Shown piece after piece: positions 35,897-44,827 of a stretch of DNA of 64,000 bases (position 1 is the stretch's first letter; every line of letters starts with the position of its first letter). The stretch is taken from the NCBI GenBank assembly GCA_963840425.1, contig CAWIYZ010000033.1, forward strand, positions 186,001 through 250,000, in the 5' to 3' direction. The DNA is from CADEFX01 sp963840425 (GTDB lineage Bacteria; Pseudomonadota; Alphaproteobacteria; Rhizobiales; Hyphomicrobiaceae). The notes under the pieces were generated by a model that had not been told where the DNA came from, did not search any database, and saw nothing but the letters and a program-made list of their open reading frames with translations. Both the position numbers and the translations under genes were made by a program.

Positions 35897-36499
35897 ATGC
35901 AACCATTCACGACACTCAAAGCTCCGGCAATCCCGCTGCCGATGGCCAATATCGATACCGATCAGATCATTCCGGCACGCTATCTTGGGTTGACGCGCCC
36001 CCAACAGGTCGAGGGCATGTTCCGCGACCAGCGCTACAACGAGGATGGCCGGCCCAAGCCTGATTTTCCGCTCAACCAGGCCGGCTACCAGGGAGCCCGG
36101 ATCGTCGTGGCTGGGCGCAATTTCGCCTGCGGATCGAGCCGCGAACATGCTGTCACGGTGATGTATGACAACGGTTTTCGTGCGTTCATCGCGCCCAGCT
36201 TCGGCGATATCTTCCGAAACAACTGCTACCAGAACGGGTGCGTGCCGGTTGCCTTGCCCGAGGCGCGCGTCGACGAGCTGCTGCGCTTCCTGCTCGAGCT
36301 ACCGGGCGCAGAGCTCGCTGTCGATCTCGAGCAGCAGACTGTGATCGGCCCTGATGGAAAGACGGATCGCTTCGACATCGACTCGTTCCGCAAGGAATGC
36401 CTGCTCAAGGGCCAGGATGATGTCGAGCTGACGCTGACCTACGCGCCGCAAATCGCAGAGTTCGAGGCCCGCCAGAAGGCGGAGGTGGGTTGGCTCTAA
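35897..36499 (+). CDS. leuD: 3-isopropylmalate dehydratase small subunit
   Basis: Swivelling-domain subunit of 200 residues from ATG 35897. Hallmark blocks are MANIDTDQIIPARYL, GRNFACGSSREHAV and FGDIFRNNCYQNGCVPVALP. It forms the heterodimer with LeuC. Its stop overlaps by four bases with the stop of the CYTH gene on the opposite strand. The upstream open frame is out-of-frame leuC sequence and is not part of the gene. Confidence 0.92.
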   Translation: MQPFTTLKAPAIPLPMANIDTDQIIPARYLGLTRPQQVEGMFRDQRYNEDGRPKPDFPLNQAGYQGARIVVAGRNFACGSSREHAVTVMYDNGFRAFIAPSFGDIFRNNCYQNGCVPVALPEARVDELLRFLLELPGAELAVDLEQQTVIGPDGKTDRFDIDSFRKECLLKGQDDVELTLTYAPQIAEFEARQKAEVGWL

Positions 36500-36972
36500 G
36501 TCGATGTCAGACGGCCGAACGGGTGCTTGGCGAGGCTTGCGTTGTAATAGCGGTCGTCCGACGTGATCTCTTCACCCACCCAAGGTGGCCGCTCGAACGC
36601 CTGATCCTCGTGCGTGAGCTCGATCTCGGCGATGACGAGGCCTTCGTTCTCGCCGGAAAAGACATCGATCTCCCAATTCAACGGCCCGCATTCAAGCTCG
36701 TAGCGCACCTTCTCGATGATCGCGCCCGTGCGCATCTCGAGCAGGGCTCCGGCATCTGCAAGCGGTATCTCGTACTCGAATTCACTCCGGCGCACCTCGG
36801 CTTTCCGGGACTTGATCGTCAGCATCGCGCGGGCACCATCTATGATGCGGACGCGCAGGGAGGCCGGGCCAACGAACGCGAGATAGCCTTGCACGATCTG
36901 CCGCGACCGCCGGGCGCTCGCCTTCCAGCCATCGCTGCGCACCAGGAATTTTCGCTCGATCTCATCAGCCAT
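36496..36972 (-). CDS. CYTH domain-containing protein
   Basis: Triphosphate tunnel metalloenzyme-type protein of 158 residues. The N-terminal ExExK signature is EIERKFLV at residues 4-11. Alternating charged beta-strands follow: LRVRIIDGARAMLTIKSRK, EFEYEIP, EKVRYELECGPLNWEIDVFSGENEGLVIAEIELTHED. These fit the family's eight-stranded tunnel that binds triphosphate and divalent metal. Short CYTH proteins like this act as inorganic triphosphatases in some bacteria; activity here is inferred. It lies 33 bases downstream of the threonine synthase gene on the same strand. Confidence 0.88.
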   Translation of the reverse strand: MADEIERKFLVRSDGWKASARRSRQIVQGYLAFVGPASLRVRIIDGARAMLTIKSRKAEVRRSEFEYEIPLADAGALLEMRTGAIIEKVRYELECGPLNWEIDVFSGENEGLVIAEIELTHEDQAFERPPWVGEEITSDDRYYNASLAKHPFGRLTST

Positions 36973-37005
36973 GACGCGTCAACACGAGAGTTCCGGCATC
37001 ATCTC

Positions 37006-38139
37006 TTACTGGGCGTACAGCTCGCCGATGCGCTGCGTCGCTTTGAGCCCCGTTCCGGTCAGCACGACGATCGTGGTCTCTCCGGCGCCTATGGTTCCCG
37101 CGGCAAGAAGCTTCGACAAGCCTGCCGCTGCGCCAGCGCTCGTCGGCTCCGCGTAGAGCCCAGTCGCCGCCAACTCGTGCAGCGCCGCGATGATCTCCTC
37201 CTCGCTCACTGCAACTGTTGCCCCGTTGGAGCGGCGGATGGCACTCAACACCTCCTTGAGCCGCACCGGCTTAGCAATGGCCGTCCCTTCCGCAATGGTG
37301 GGCTTCGGCTCGAACGGCAGCAGCGCGTCGGCGCTGGCGCTGAAGCTCGCGTGAATGGGCGCGCAGTTCTCCGGCTGCACAGCAAAGAGGCGTGGCAGGC
37401 GCGAGATCGCCCCGCAGCGCATCAACTCGGCAAACCCAATGTCACACCCAAGCACGTTACTGCCCGCGCCCGTAGGTATGATGACATTGTCCGGCGCGCG
37501 GAAGCCCAGATCCTCCCACAGCTCATAGGCCAGCGTCTTGGTTCCCTGAAGAAAGAACGGCTGCCAGTTGTGGCTCGCGTAGAAGATGCGTTCCGACTGC
37601 CGCTCGGCCTCCTCGGCCGTGTTCTGGCGTGTGCCGGGCACAAGCTCAACCTCGGCGCCGTAGGTGCGCATCTGGACTGTCTTGCCGGATTGGGTCGATG
37701 CGGGAACCAGGATCTTGGCGCGAATGCCGGCTGCCGCCGCGTAGGCGGCAATTGCGGCGCCACCATTGCCCGAGCTGTCCTCCAGCAGATGATTGATGCC
37801 CTGCTGCCGCAGCACCGAAAGCATGACGCTGGCGCCGCGATCCTTGAAGGAACCGGTAGGCGCGAACCACTCCAGCTTGAAGCGTGCATCCACGCCGCGC
37901 CAGCGGCGCGTCACCAGCGGCGTGCAGCCCTCGCCCAGGCTCACCGGCTCCTTCACTGCTAATGGCAGCGCGCGGCGGTAGCGCCACAGCGACCGCTCGC
38001 CTCGGTCGATCGCGTCCTTTTCAATGCCCGGTAGCGGACTGATCATCAGCGGACCGCCACGCTCGCTGCGCCAGCGCGGCTCCGCCAGCGGGTAGGTATC
38101 TCCAGTTGCCGGATCGACGTATCGGGGTATTTCGGACAT
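37006..38139 (-). CDS. thrC: Threonine synthase family PLP enzyme
   Basis: Fold-type II PLP enzyme of 377 residues converting O-phosphohomoserine to threonine. The Schiff-base lysine is Lys99 in PTGSFKDRG. The phosphate loop is SSGNGGAAIAAYAAAAG, and VPASTQSGKTVQMRTYGAEVELV and IPTGAGSNVLG follow. The short N-terminal segment with DPATGDTYPL is a degenerate version of the zinc-ribbon found in longer relatives. The family is certain; related threonine-synthase-like enzymes can act on other amino acids, so the symbol is a best guess. Confidence 0.82.
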   Translation of the reverse strand: MSEIPRYVDPATGDTYPLAEPRWRSERGGPLMISPLPGIEKDAIDRGERSLWRYRRALPLAVKEPVSLGEGCTPLVTRRWRGVDARFKLEWFAPTGSFKDRGASVMLSVLRQQGINHLLEDSSGNGGAAIAAYAAAAGIRAKILVPASTQSGKTVQMRTYGAEVELVPGTRQNTAEEAERQSERIFYASHNWQPFFLQGTKTLAYELWEDLGFRAPDNVIIPTGAGSNVLGCDIGFAELMRCGAISRLPRLFAVQPENCAPIHASFSASADALLPFEPKPTIAEGTAIAKPVRLKEVLSAIRRSNGATVAVSEEEIIAALHELAATGLYAEPTSAGAAAGLSKLLAAGTIGAGETTIVVLTGTGLKATQRIGELYAQ

Positions 38140-38281
38140 CGGGCTGAGACCGCATGAGGTTGCCGGAAGCTAGCCCAAACCGCCGGGCACCTCCATCGCC
38201 AACAAGGTCGAAAATGCGCCTATGAGTGCTGGGCAGGCCACCGGCAAAGTGTCTAAACTGCACGAAAACAGAAGGAGAAAG

Positions 38282-39718
38282 GTGGGAAACGTGCTCGACC
38301 TCATCATTCGCGGCGGCGACGTTGTGACGCCGCACGGCGTCCAGAAGGGCGATGTCGCCATCCAGGGCGAGACGATAGCCGCGGTCACCGCGCCTGATGC
38401 GCTCGCGGCCGACTTAGCAAATCGCACGATCGATGCGTCCGGCAAGATCGTGATGCCGGGCGGCATAGATCCGCATGTCCACCTGCATCATCCCTGGATC
38501 AAGCCGGACGGCACGACACTCACGACGGCCGGTCCCGAGCAGGTGGGCCGCGCGGCCCTGTTCGGCGGCACCACGACCTTCATCGACTTCGCCTATTGGC
38601 GCGAGAACGCGACGGCCCTGCAGGCCATCGAAGCGCGCGACAAGGACTTCGTCGGCAAGAGTCCCTGCGACTGGGCCTATCACATCATGCTGCACAGCGA
38701 GCCGCCGCCGGCCTTCTCCGGCCAGCTCGTCGAAGCCATCCAGGCCGGCTTTCCCACGCTCAAGATCTTCACCACCAACATCCTGCCCAAGCGCACGGGC
38801 CGCATGATCGACTTCGGCGACATCTGGGAAGCGTTCCAAGCGCTGGCCAAGGGCGGCGGCCTCGGCGTCATCCACGCCGAAGACAACGACATCGTCATGC
38901 ACATGTACGCCAGACTGATCCGCGAAGGCCGCGTCGGCTTCGAGCATCTGGCCGAGGCTCACAACACGCTGTCTGAGGATTTGAGCTTCCGTCGCATCAT
39001 TCGCCTGGCAGAAAGTGTGCCCGGCACCGCGCTCTACATGATGCACGTGTCGGCCGCGACCGGCGTGGCAGCAATCGCCGAGGCGCGCGCCAAGCGGCTG
39101 CCAATCTACGGCGAGACGCTACACCAGTACATGCTCTACACGGCCGAGGACTACAAACGCCCGAACGGCCAAATGTATCACACCTATCCTTCGCTGAAAT
39201 CCAAGGAGGACCAGAAAGCCCTGTGGGACGGCACGCTTGCGGGCAACATTCACTGCGTCGCCACCGATGAGCTGTGCTGCACGCTGCGCGACAAGACTGT
39301 CGGCAACCGCATCGACGACACTACCGGCGGCAACTCCGGCGTGGAGCCGCGACTAGGCGTCATGTACACGGAAATGGTGACGCGGCGCGGCTACTCGCTG
39401 TCTCGCTATGTCGATCTGGTTTCCAGCAATGCGGCCAAGATCATGGGACTGTACCCGCGCAAAGGAGCCCTTGCCGCCGGCAGCGACGCCGACGTCACCA
39501 TTCTCGATCCGACCCGGCGCGGCAAGGTGCGTGCGGAAGACCTGCACGAGACCGACTACACGCCGTGGGAAGGTCACGACATTTACGCTTGGCCGGTGGT
39601 GACGATCCTGCGCGGCAAAGTGATGGTGGAGGGCGGGAACTACTTCGGTGCGCCATCGGACGGCAAGTACCTCAAGCGCAAGATTCCCGCGATGATCCTG
39701 GATGGACCGGCCTTGTGA
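38282..39718 (+). CDS. D-hydantoinase / dihydropyrimidinase family amidohydrolase
   Basis: Zinc amidohydrolase that opens hydantoins or dihydropyrimidines to N-carbamoyl amino acids. 478 residues from GTG 38282, with AAGGAG just upstream (GTG 38291 is possible). The binuclear site is visible: HVHLHH (residues 65-70), the carboxylated lysine in FPTLKIFTTN (Lys161), VIHAED, MMHVSA and CVATDELC. The tail has GSDADVTILDP and the terminal beta-sandwich. The stop overlaps the next gene's GTG. Its product would suit the N-carbamoyl-D-amino-acid hydrolase at 17 kb (inference). Confidence 0.88.
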   Translation: MGNVLDLIIRGGDVVTPHGVQKGDVAIQGETIAAVTAPDALAADLANRTIDASGKIVMPGGIDPHVHLHHPWIKPDGTTLTTAGPEQVGRAALFGGTTTFIDFAYWRENATALQAIEARDKDFVGKSPCDWAYHIMLHSEPPPAFSGQLVEAIQAGFPTLKIFTTNILPKRTGRMIDFGDIWEAFQALAKGGGLGVIHAEDNDIVMHMYARLIREGRVGFEHLAEAHNTLSEDLSFRRIIRLAESVPGTALYMMHVSAATGVAAIAEARAKRLPIYGETLHQYMLYTAEDYKRPNGQMYHTYPSLKSKEDQKALWDGTLAGNIHCVATDELCCTLRDKTVGNRIDDTTGGNSGVEPRLGVMYTEMVTRRGYSLSRYVDLVSSNAAKIMGLYPRKGALAAGSDADVTILDPTRRGKVRAEDLHETDYTPWEGHDIYAWPVVTILRGKVMVEGGNYFGAPSDGKYLKRKIPAMILDGPAL

Positions 39719-40017
39719 CATCGACGACCGCAGATCGCTTGTACGAGCTTCTTGCCGCTAGCTTGCCGGCGTGGCGGATTGCGGGAGATGTACAGCGCGA
39801 GGCGGGAGGCGGAATTGTCGTCACTGCTGGCGATCAGTCGCTCCGCATCACGGCTGCGCCGATGGGCACCCCGTTCCGGTGGATGGTCACGAGCACCGAG
39901 CGCACGCGCGGTGCCGCATCCGTCGTGGGCGTACTACGCGCGGTACGTACCGTGATCGATCCGAGCTATGCACCTGTTCGTTTGCGCGTTGCGCCGAGTC
40001 CGGTCGTGCCGGCATGA
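39715..40017 (+). CDS. Small protein coupled to hydantoinase and COG0523 GTPase (unknown)
   Basis: 100 residues from GTG 39715, overlapping the hydantoinase stop in a GTGA. Its own TGA overlaps the GTPase ATG at 40014 (ATGA), so all three genes are translationally linked. The sequence alternates short strands and helices (RLYELLAASLPAWRIAGDV, GIVVTAGDQSLRITAA, FRWMVTSTERTRGAASVVGVLRAVRTVID). It has no cysteine, no signal peptide and no membrane segment. I do not recognise the family. Position suggests an accessory role in enzyme maturation or assembly. Confidence 0.6.
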   Translation: MTSTTADRLYELLAASLPAWRIAGDVQREAGGGIVVTAGDQSLRITAAPMGTPFRWMVTSTERTRGAASVVGVLRAVRTVIDPSYAPVRLRVAPSPVVPA

Positions 40018-41015
40018 TCCCGGTCTCAGTGCTGACGGGCTTTCTGGGCAGCGGCAAGACCACGCTGCTCGGGAAAACTGCTGCGCAGGCCCGAGTTCTC
40101 GCGCACGGCGGTGATCATCAACGAGTTCGGCGAGATCGGACTCGATCACGACCTCATCGAGACCAGCGATGAGAGCTTCGTGCAGCTTCAGACAGGCTGC
40201 CTGTGTTGTACCATCCGCGGCGACCTCACGCAGACGCTACTGGATATTCTCGACCGCCGCCGTACAGGCGCGATCAGCACCCTTCGAGCGCGTCGTGATC
40301 GAGACGAGCGGATTGGCCGACCCCGCCCCAATCCTGCAAGCCCTCATGACAGACGCATCTGTCGCCTCTGACCTCGTTCTATCCGGCGTGGTCGCCACCG
40401 TGGACTTCGGTCAACGGTGTCGCCACGCTCGATGCGCATCGCGAATCGGTGAAACAGGTCGCTGTCGCTGATCGCCTCGTGCTCACCAAGACCGATCTCA
40501 CCGATGGCGCCGCGGACGCCCTCGCTGGTCGCCTCGCGGCCCTCAATCCGATGGCGTCAATTCTGACGGCAGCCCACGGCGAAATTGATCCGACCTTGCT
40601 GTTCGACGGCGGCCTCTACGATCTGGCCGGTAAGCCCTCCGACGTGCGCCACTGGTTGGGCGAGGCTCCGCATGCCCACGCACACCAACCCGACGGGCAC
40701 GCCACGGACATCGTCTGCTTTGCTGTTTTGCGAGACAAGCCGATAGCCGCGGCAACGCTCAGCCTGTTTCTCGAGGCCCTGGCCGACCACTGCGGTGCAG
40801 ATATTCTGCGCATGAAAGGCATCGTGAACATCGCCGAGGACCAAGAACGCCCGGCTGTCATTCACGGTGTACAGCATGTGTTCCACCCGCCCGTTTGGCT
40901 CGGGCAATGGCCTAGCCAAGACCGCACCAGCCGGCTCGTGTTCATAACGCGCCACATTCCGCAACGGTGGGTCGAGGCGCTCCTCGATGCTATCGACGCG
41001 GAAGTGCGTAGTTGA
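40014..41015 (+). pseudogene. CobW/COG0523 family GTPase, three frameshifts
   Basis: Metal-chaperone-type GTPase. Walker A is in GFLGSGKTTLLGK from ATG 40014; the metal motif C-x-C-C is at 40198-40209 (GCLCCTIRGDL); VIETSGLADPAPI and LVLTKTDL (the G4 motif, here T-K-T-D) follow; and the CobW C-terminal domain ends with IAEDQERPAVIHGVQHVFHP and RLVFITRHI. The frame changes three times, each +1, at the AAAA run 40074-40077, the CCC run 40280-40282 and the TT at 40406-40407. Removing one base at each restores about 330 residues. COG0523 proteins insert zinc or other metals into client enzymes; the coupled hydantoinase is the obvious client (inference). Confidence 0.85.
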
Positions 41016-41044
41016 TGAAGCTGGCGGTCAGCTGATCTACCAAC

Positions 41045-41347
41045 TCACGAGCAGCGGGATTGCGCTGGCTCGCGCACCGTGACGCGCCGCGCCGTCTTGC
41101 GCTCGACAACGACCTGCCGGCCAGTGCGGGGCGCGACGCGAACACCGACCGAGAGGCGCGGAGGCGCCAGCGTGCGAGCCTTCGCCTTCACCTCATCCAC
41201 CGGCACGTTCATCAAGGCCGCCGCGATCTCGATCTGCTCCTGACGGTCGACCGTCAAACCGCGCGCTGCTTCCAAAGCCTCTTCCAAAGTAGGCGGCTCG
41301 TGCTTGACTCGTCTTCGGCCATACTTCGTGTTCCAAACGACCGACAT
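41045..41347 (-). CDS. Conserved hypothetical protein
   Basis: 100 residues from ATG 41347, preceded by AGGAG at seven bases. The N-terminal half, MSVVWNTKYGRRRVKHEPPTLEEALEAARGLT, followed by QIEIAAALMNVPVDEVKA, is a helical block I associate with small uncharacterised proteins of Hyphomicrobiales. The C-terminal third is Arg/Val-rich and basic. There is no signal peptide or membrane segment. It converges on the COG0523 gene with a 29-base gap. Confidence 0.6.
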   Translation of the reverse strand: MSVVWNTKYGRRRVKHEPPTLEEALEAARGLTVDRQEQIEIAAALMNVPVDEVKAKARTLAPPRLSVGVRVAPRTGRQVVVERKTARRVTVREPAQSRCS

Positions 41348-41718
41348 CTCGATGCTCCTGATCACTCTTTGTGTTTTGCGTGACTATAGCAGATCAGTTG
41401 TGCAAGGCAGCACCAAGATTCAAGCCTGGAATAAGGGCGCGCGGCACGAAAAACGCACAGGCGTACCTGCGCAACAACCAACTACCGCCGTTATGCGACA
41501 ATGCGATATGCGGTGCTCGGCAAATGCGACTTGGCGAAAATTCAGACACGACGCATCAAATAAATTTCGACACATTCCAAACTTGGTTTATGCGGTTAGG
41601 TGACAGCCACGTATTAGCGAACGCTATGACATTTATTTGAACTCTTAATTCGCGCCTGCCGCCAATCTGGCGTATGCAGCCGGTCATCAGCTAAGTACGA
41701 GCACGATAGGAAACGATC
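41348..41718. other. Intergenic region, locally AT-rich, no recognised gene
   Basis: About 370 bases with several runs rich in A and T (for example around 41555-41575 and 41625-41650), clearly lower in GC than the surroundings. Short open frames exist on the plus strand but their products look like nothing known. I see no tRNA, transposase fragment or convincing hairpin here. Confidence 0.5.
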
Positions 41719-41877
41719 ATGACGGGGCAACGTACGGCTGCTGCGACCGACGGCTTAACAAGCCTCCGCCGGGCTGTGCGGATGGCCGTCATTGGCTACA
41801 TCTGGAATGCGTTCGCATCACTGCCGTGTCGCCTGACAATGCGTTGTGACGGACCTCATCCCTGTTGGCGGCAATAG
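41719..41877 (+). CDS. Possible small ORF (52 residues)
   Basis: ATG 41719 with AGGAAA ten bases upstream opens a 52-codon frame (MTGQRTAAATDGLTSLRRAVRMAVIGYIWNAFASLPC...). A mildly hydrophobic amphipathic stretch runs over residues 19-36. The 3' end overlaps the stop region of the MFS gene on the other strand. No family was recognised; it may be spurious. Confidence 0.2.
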   Translation: MTGQRTAAATDGLTSLRRAVRMAVIGYIWNAFASLPCRLTMRCDGPHPCWRQ

Positions 41878-43115
41878 GTCTCGCGCATCGCCAAAGTGCA
41901 GAGCAGACCTGCAAAAGCACCAGCCACCAGAACACTGAACGCGAAACGATAGGCTCCGGCATCATAAATCCTGGCGCCGGATGCCATGTGGCCGTCCCAC
42001 GCCAGGTCCAAGAGCCAGCCGAGCAAAGGCTGATAGAGAGCGCCGGCGCCTGTCACTGCAGCATTGACGAGGCCGATCGCCGTACCGCTGAGTGCAACGG
42101 CGTTTTGCTCGCGCACTGCCGCGAAGCCGATGATCTGCGATGAGCCGCCGAACCCACAAAGGAAGCACAGACCCGCGATAGCGGCGATGGGCATTCCGGG
42201 TACATAGACCAGTGCCGCCATGGTAGCGGCGACCAGAAGCAGACCGGCAACAAAGGGCGGCCGCCGTAGACCAATGCGGTCGGAAAGCCAACCGAACAAC
42301 GGTGCACCAATGCCCCACCCGATAAACAAGCTGGACGTGATGCTCGCCGCCGTCGCCTGATCAACGCCGGCCGTCGCCGTCAAGTATGGAACGCCCCAAA
42401 GGCCGGCGAACCCCAAGAGCGGTCCAGTGGTGCCGAGGCCGGCGATGGCAATGAGCCAGGTTTGCCGATTGCGCAACACCCTGCCAAGGCCAGCGATCAC
42501 GTTGCCCAGTCCCCCCGAGCCGCGCTGCCGGTCGCGTACTGTGAGCCAGGCGGCGAGCGCGATCATCAGACCCATTGCAGCCATCAGCAGAACGGCGCGG
42601 CGCCAATCCAGCATCTCGACGAGCAGGCGCATGGGCGCCTGACCGAACACACCACCGGCCATGCCCATCATCATCGCCAAGCCGCTGAGGAGCGCGAACT
42701 TGTTGGCCGGAAACCACTGGCCCGCCACGGCCATCGCTCCCACCAGGCTGAACGCCGCAGAGGCGCCGATCAGAAAGCGCCCGGCGGCAACGCCCTAGAA
42801 CGCCGTACTCACGGCGAACAAAACGCAACCCAGCGCGCAGACGGCGGCGGACGCGGAAATCAGGCGTCGCGGGCCGAACCGATCGATCATCATGCCGATC
42901 GGCACCTGCATCCCGGCATAGCCGTAAAAGTAAAACGCGGAGAGGTTGCCGACCGCCGCCGCGCCGACTGCGAAGTCGCGCATCAGCTCTTCGATCATGA
43001 CGCTCGGGGTAACGCGCAGAACCCAGGCGTAGAAGAAGAACAGGGCGGCCGTTGCCCAAGCAAGGAACGGCAGCGTCAGCGAGCCTCGGTCCGCGTGCTC
43101 CGACTTTGCATCCAC
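41856..43115 (-). pseudogene. MFS transporter with in-frame amber codon
   Basis: Major facilitator of 419 codons with about 12 helices. The start is ATG 43115. A TAG at 42795-42797 interrupts after helix 3, where the sequence reads CVLFAVSTAF-stop-GVAAGRFLIGASAAFSLVGAMAVAGQWFP. The remaining 312 codons stay in the same frame. The motif A loop DRFGPRRL and the second half motif DRIGLRRPP are intact. NLSAFYFYGYAGMQVPIGMMIDR resembles sugar-phosphate/organic-anion MFS members. Either a point nonsense mutation has inactivated it or the base is a sequence error. Confidence 0.8.
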
Positions 43116-43227
43116 CCGATCGCCCCGACTGTCCCGCGGCCTCGGCCTAGGCGGCGAGCGGACTATGGCAAGCTGGGCGTAGGATCAACAAGCGGCTTGG
43201 TCGAATGGCAGCCCAGCGCAAACCAAT

Positions 43228-43261
43228 GGGCGCGACCGCAACAAAATCTGCGGTCGCGCCC
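43228..43261 (-). terminator. Strong hairpin downstream of the 127-residue hypothetical gene
   Basis: Perfect 13-bp stem GGGCGCGACCGCA/TGCGGTCGCGCCC with an eight-base A-rich loop. On the minus strand it lies about 100 bases past the stop of the gene at 43359-43742 and about 110 bases before the MFS start. It lacks a T-run, so it may terminate poorly or serve as an RNA-end stabiliser. Confidence 0.55.
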
Positions 43262-43358
43262 TAATCATGCGCAGCGGGGGTGTGTCTGGGTCGCAATTTC
43301 CCAGGGCCGCGCCCGTGAATTCTTGCAGGAGCCATGCCACGGAAACCGGGACGGCGCC

Positions 43359-43742
43359 CTAAAGGCGCTCTACCGGGCCGGAATTACCTTGGCCGGCGAC
43401 TTGGCGGACGGCTTTAACCTTTGCCGCGGTCATAGATGTGGCTTTGATCTTGGCCGGCTGTCTGCTTCGCGGCATGGGCCCACTAACCACGAACTGGCCT
43501 TTGGCCATGGACGCCTGCGTCACCTCGATCATGAGATGCTCGCCCGTCTCCAGATCAAGCAATACTTGTGCGTTGGAGTGAAACGCGCTGACGATTGCAG
43601 GACCGTCAGCGACCAGCGATCCATCGGCCAACTTCCAGCCACGTGGCTCACGCCAGACGACGATCTCGTAGTCCACGTCGCCTAGATCGCGATCGACCGT
43701 CCGAAGCTTGCCAGCACCGGTAAGCGTTGTAATGCGCCGCAT
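43359..43742 (-). CDS. Hypothetical protein, 127 residues
   Basis: Starts at ATG 43742 with GGGGGAAA close upstream. The N-terminal two thirds alternate strands (VDYEIVVWREPRGWKLADGSLVADGPAIVSAFHSNAQVLLDLETGEHLMIEVTQA) and look like a small beta-barrel or OB-like fold. The C-terminal third is basic with Ala/Lys-rich segments. There is no signal, no membrane segment and no cysteine. I do not recognise a named family. Confidence 0.6.
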   Translation of the reverse strand: MRRITTLTGAGKLRTVDRDLGDVDYEIVVWREPRGWKLADGSLVADGPAIVSAFHSNAQVLLDLETGEHLMIEVTQASMAKGQFVVSGPMPRSRQPAKIKATSMTAAKVKAVRQVAGQGNSGPVERL

Positions 43743-43884
43743 GGTTTCCCCCGGCGGTGGTTGCGAGTCACCCCGTCACTGATTATCGCTTGGCGGAAAT
43801 GGTAATTTTGCGGCGGCGAGATGGCACGTCTTGTTCTCAGTTAGTAATCTGGATGTACTGCCGTTTCTGCCGCCAGAGGTCAGA

Positions 43885-44805
43885 GTGACAAATCAAGCCA
43901 AGTGGATCGCTGTCGATTGGGGCACATCCAACCTGCGAGCGTGGGGAATTGGCGCCGATGGCGCGGTGGCTTTCACGCGCTCCTCCGCGCAAGGTATGAG
44001 CAAGCTGACGCCGGACGCCTATGCTGGCGCACTGTCTCAGCTTCTTTCCGACGCTGTCGCCGCGAGTGGCGCGGCATTGGACGTGCTGATCTGCGGTATG
44101 GCCGGCGCGAGACAAGGTTGGATGGAGGCACCCTACCTCGATGCGCCGGCTGACCTCGGCTCGCTGGCGGATAAAGCTGTGCTGCCTCTCATGCCGGGCT
44201 CGCGCTACTTGCCGCGCATTCTCCCCGGCATCTGCCAGCGATTGGCAGGCAGCGAGGACGTGATGCGGGGCGAGGAAACGCAGCTCCTCGGCCTGTCGAC
44301 GCTGCTGCCGGGTTTTGCAGGCGTCGTGTGCATGCCCGGCACGCATTCGAAATGGGTGGAGATGAGCGGCCGCCACGTGGAGCGGTTCGCGACCGCCATG
44401 ACGGGTGAGCTGTTCGAAGTTCTGGGGACGCATTCGGTCCTGCGCCACTCGCTCGGCGGCGATCGTGACGGGCCCGGCCGGGACGTTGGTTTCGAGGCGG
44501 GACTTGCAGCCACGATCGAGGCACCGCAGAAGCTATCCGCAATGCTGTTCAAGGTGCGCGCAGGATCGCTGCTCTCCGGCCTGGCGCCGGACTGGTCTGC
44601 GGGCTTTCTCTCCGGCGTGCTGATCGGGGCGGAGATCGGCGCCCAGCGCGACTGGATCGAGGCAGGCGAGATACCCATCCTTGGCGATGCGAAGCTTGCG
44701 GGTCTTTACGCTCGCGGCCTGGCAATGCTCGGGGCCAAGTCGCGGATCGTCGACGGCACCGCAGCGACGCTCGCGGGTCTCAAGGCGGCGCGAGCTAGGC
44801 TTTAG
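43885..44805 (+). CDS. dgoK: 2-dehydro-3-deoxygalactonokinase
   Basis: ASKHA-fold sugar-acid kinase of 306 residues from GTG 43885, preceded by AGAGG. It phosphorylates 2-dehydro-3-deoxy-D-galactonate in the De Ley-Doudoroff galactose pathway. Family blocks are WIAVDWGTSNLRAWGIG, ICGMAGARQGWMEAPYL, DVMRGEETQLLG, VCMPGTHSKWVEM and FLSGVLIGAEIG. The aldolase for the next step follows 22 bases downstream, which makes the assignment firm. Confidence 0.92.
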   Translation: MTNQAKWIAVDWGTSNLRAWGIGADGAVAFTRSSAQGMSKLTPDAYAGALSQLLSDAVAASGAALDVLICGMAGARQGWMEAPYLDAPADLGSLADKAVLPLMPGSRYLPRILPGICQRLAGSEDVMRGEETQLLGLSTLLPGFAGVVCMPGTHSKWVEMSGRHVERFATAMTGELFEVLGTHSVLRHSLGGDRDGPGRDVGFEAGLAATIEAPQKLSAMLFKVRAGSLLSGLAPDWSAGFLSGVLIGAEIGAQRDWIEAGEIPILGDAKLAGLYARGLAMLGAKSRIVDGTAATLAGLKAARARL

Positions 44806-44827
44806 GTTGCGAACGTGCGGAGGACGA

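Noticed and set aside
36490..37962. 490-codon open frame on the plus strand
   Set aside because: Opposite to the CYTH and threonine synthase genes, both with clear family motifs.
38282..41015. Programmed frameshifting in the COG0523 gene
   Set aside because: Three separate +1 sites in one gene without slippery heptamers or pseudoknots, matched by identical-type shifts in unrelated genes, fit sequence error better.
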